From NCBI GenBank assembly GCA_031278965.1, contig JAITJJ010000123.1, positions 1-6,612 of the forward strand: DNA of 6,612 nucleotides, read 5' to 3'. Within the stretch, counting starts at the first letter, position 1. Every line of letters starts with the position of its first letter. The notes below the pieces were generated by a model. It worked only from the letters and a program-made list of their open reading frames with translations, ran no database searches and had not been told where the DNA came from. The DNA is from Deferribacteraceae bacterium. GTDB lineage: Bacteria; Chrysiogenota; Deferribacteres; Deferribacterales; JAISNW01. The position numbers and the translations under genes are program-made. Shown here in pieces: positions 6,598-6,612 of this stretch.

Positions 6598-6612
6598 GGT
6601 AATTTTTTTACC
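6598..6612. repeat. Small inverted repeat with T-run at the window edge
   Basis: GGTAA (6598-6602) and TTACC (6608-6612) form a 5-bp stem around a loop of five T. The seven-T run at 6603-6609 is the only T-tract downstream of pckG. The element touches the last base of the window, so its full extent cannot be seen. It may be part of a longer structure or of the start region of a neighbouring gene. Confidence 0.25.

Noticed and set aside
6528..6612. CRISPR array, tRNA or attachment site in the 3' region
   Set aside because: The repeats are 6 bp with no spacers, there is no cloverleaf fold, and no integrase or tRNA 3' end is visible.

Overview
The window carries the first 60 codons of a membrane sensor-type protein on the minus strand and three complete genes on the plus strand. 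These are a periplasmic adaptor (membrane fusion protein), an RND-family inner-membrane pump and a GTP-type phosphoenolpyruvate carboxykinase. The pump and adaptor imply a Gram-negative, two-membrane cell. Base composition looks moderate (estimated by eye). GTP-type PEPCK is found in Actinobacteria and in several anaerobic or deep-branching Gram-negative lineages, whereas most enterobacteria and Firmicutes use the unrelated ATP type. An anaerobic Gram-negative such as a Deferribacterota- or Desulfobacterota-like bacterium would fit, but I cannot place the organism from sequence alone.

Layout. Positions 1-180 (minus) hold the start of a sensor or chemoreceptor-like protein that leaves the window at its left edge. 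Positions 181-399 are a divergent intergenic region with two candidate plus-strand promoters, a 12-bp tandem duplication touching one -10 box, and a 10-bp palindrome. Positions 400-4562 are a two-gene efflux operon whose adaptor stop and pump start overlap in ATGA. Positions 4563-4696 hold a near-consensus sigma-70-type promoter (TTGACA, 17 bp, TAATAT) just upstream of pckG (4697-6517). Positions 6518-6612 contain no gene. They hold an unusual run of three duplicated hexamers that folds into a long hairpin, a 10-bp palindrome, and a small inverted repeat at the window edge.

How the genes work together. The adaptor and pump should form the inner part of a tripartite exporter driven by the proton gradient. 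No outer-membrane channel gene is in the window, so a TolC-like partner must lie elsewhere. The pckG gene is metabolically unrelated: it interconverts oxaloacetate and PEP and appears to have its own promoter. The truncated sensor is transcribed away from the efflux operon, and nothing seen here shows a functional link.

The protein-coding content is ordinary and well conserved. I do not see an undescribed multi-gene system. The least explained structures are non-coding: the duplicated-hexamer hairpin after pckG and the repeat elements in the divergent promoter region.
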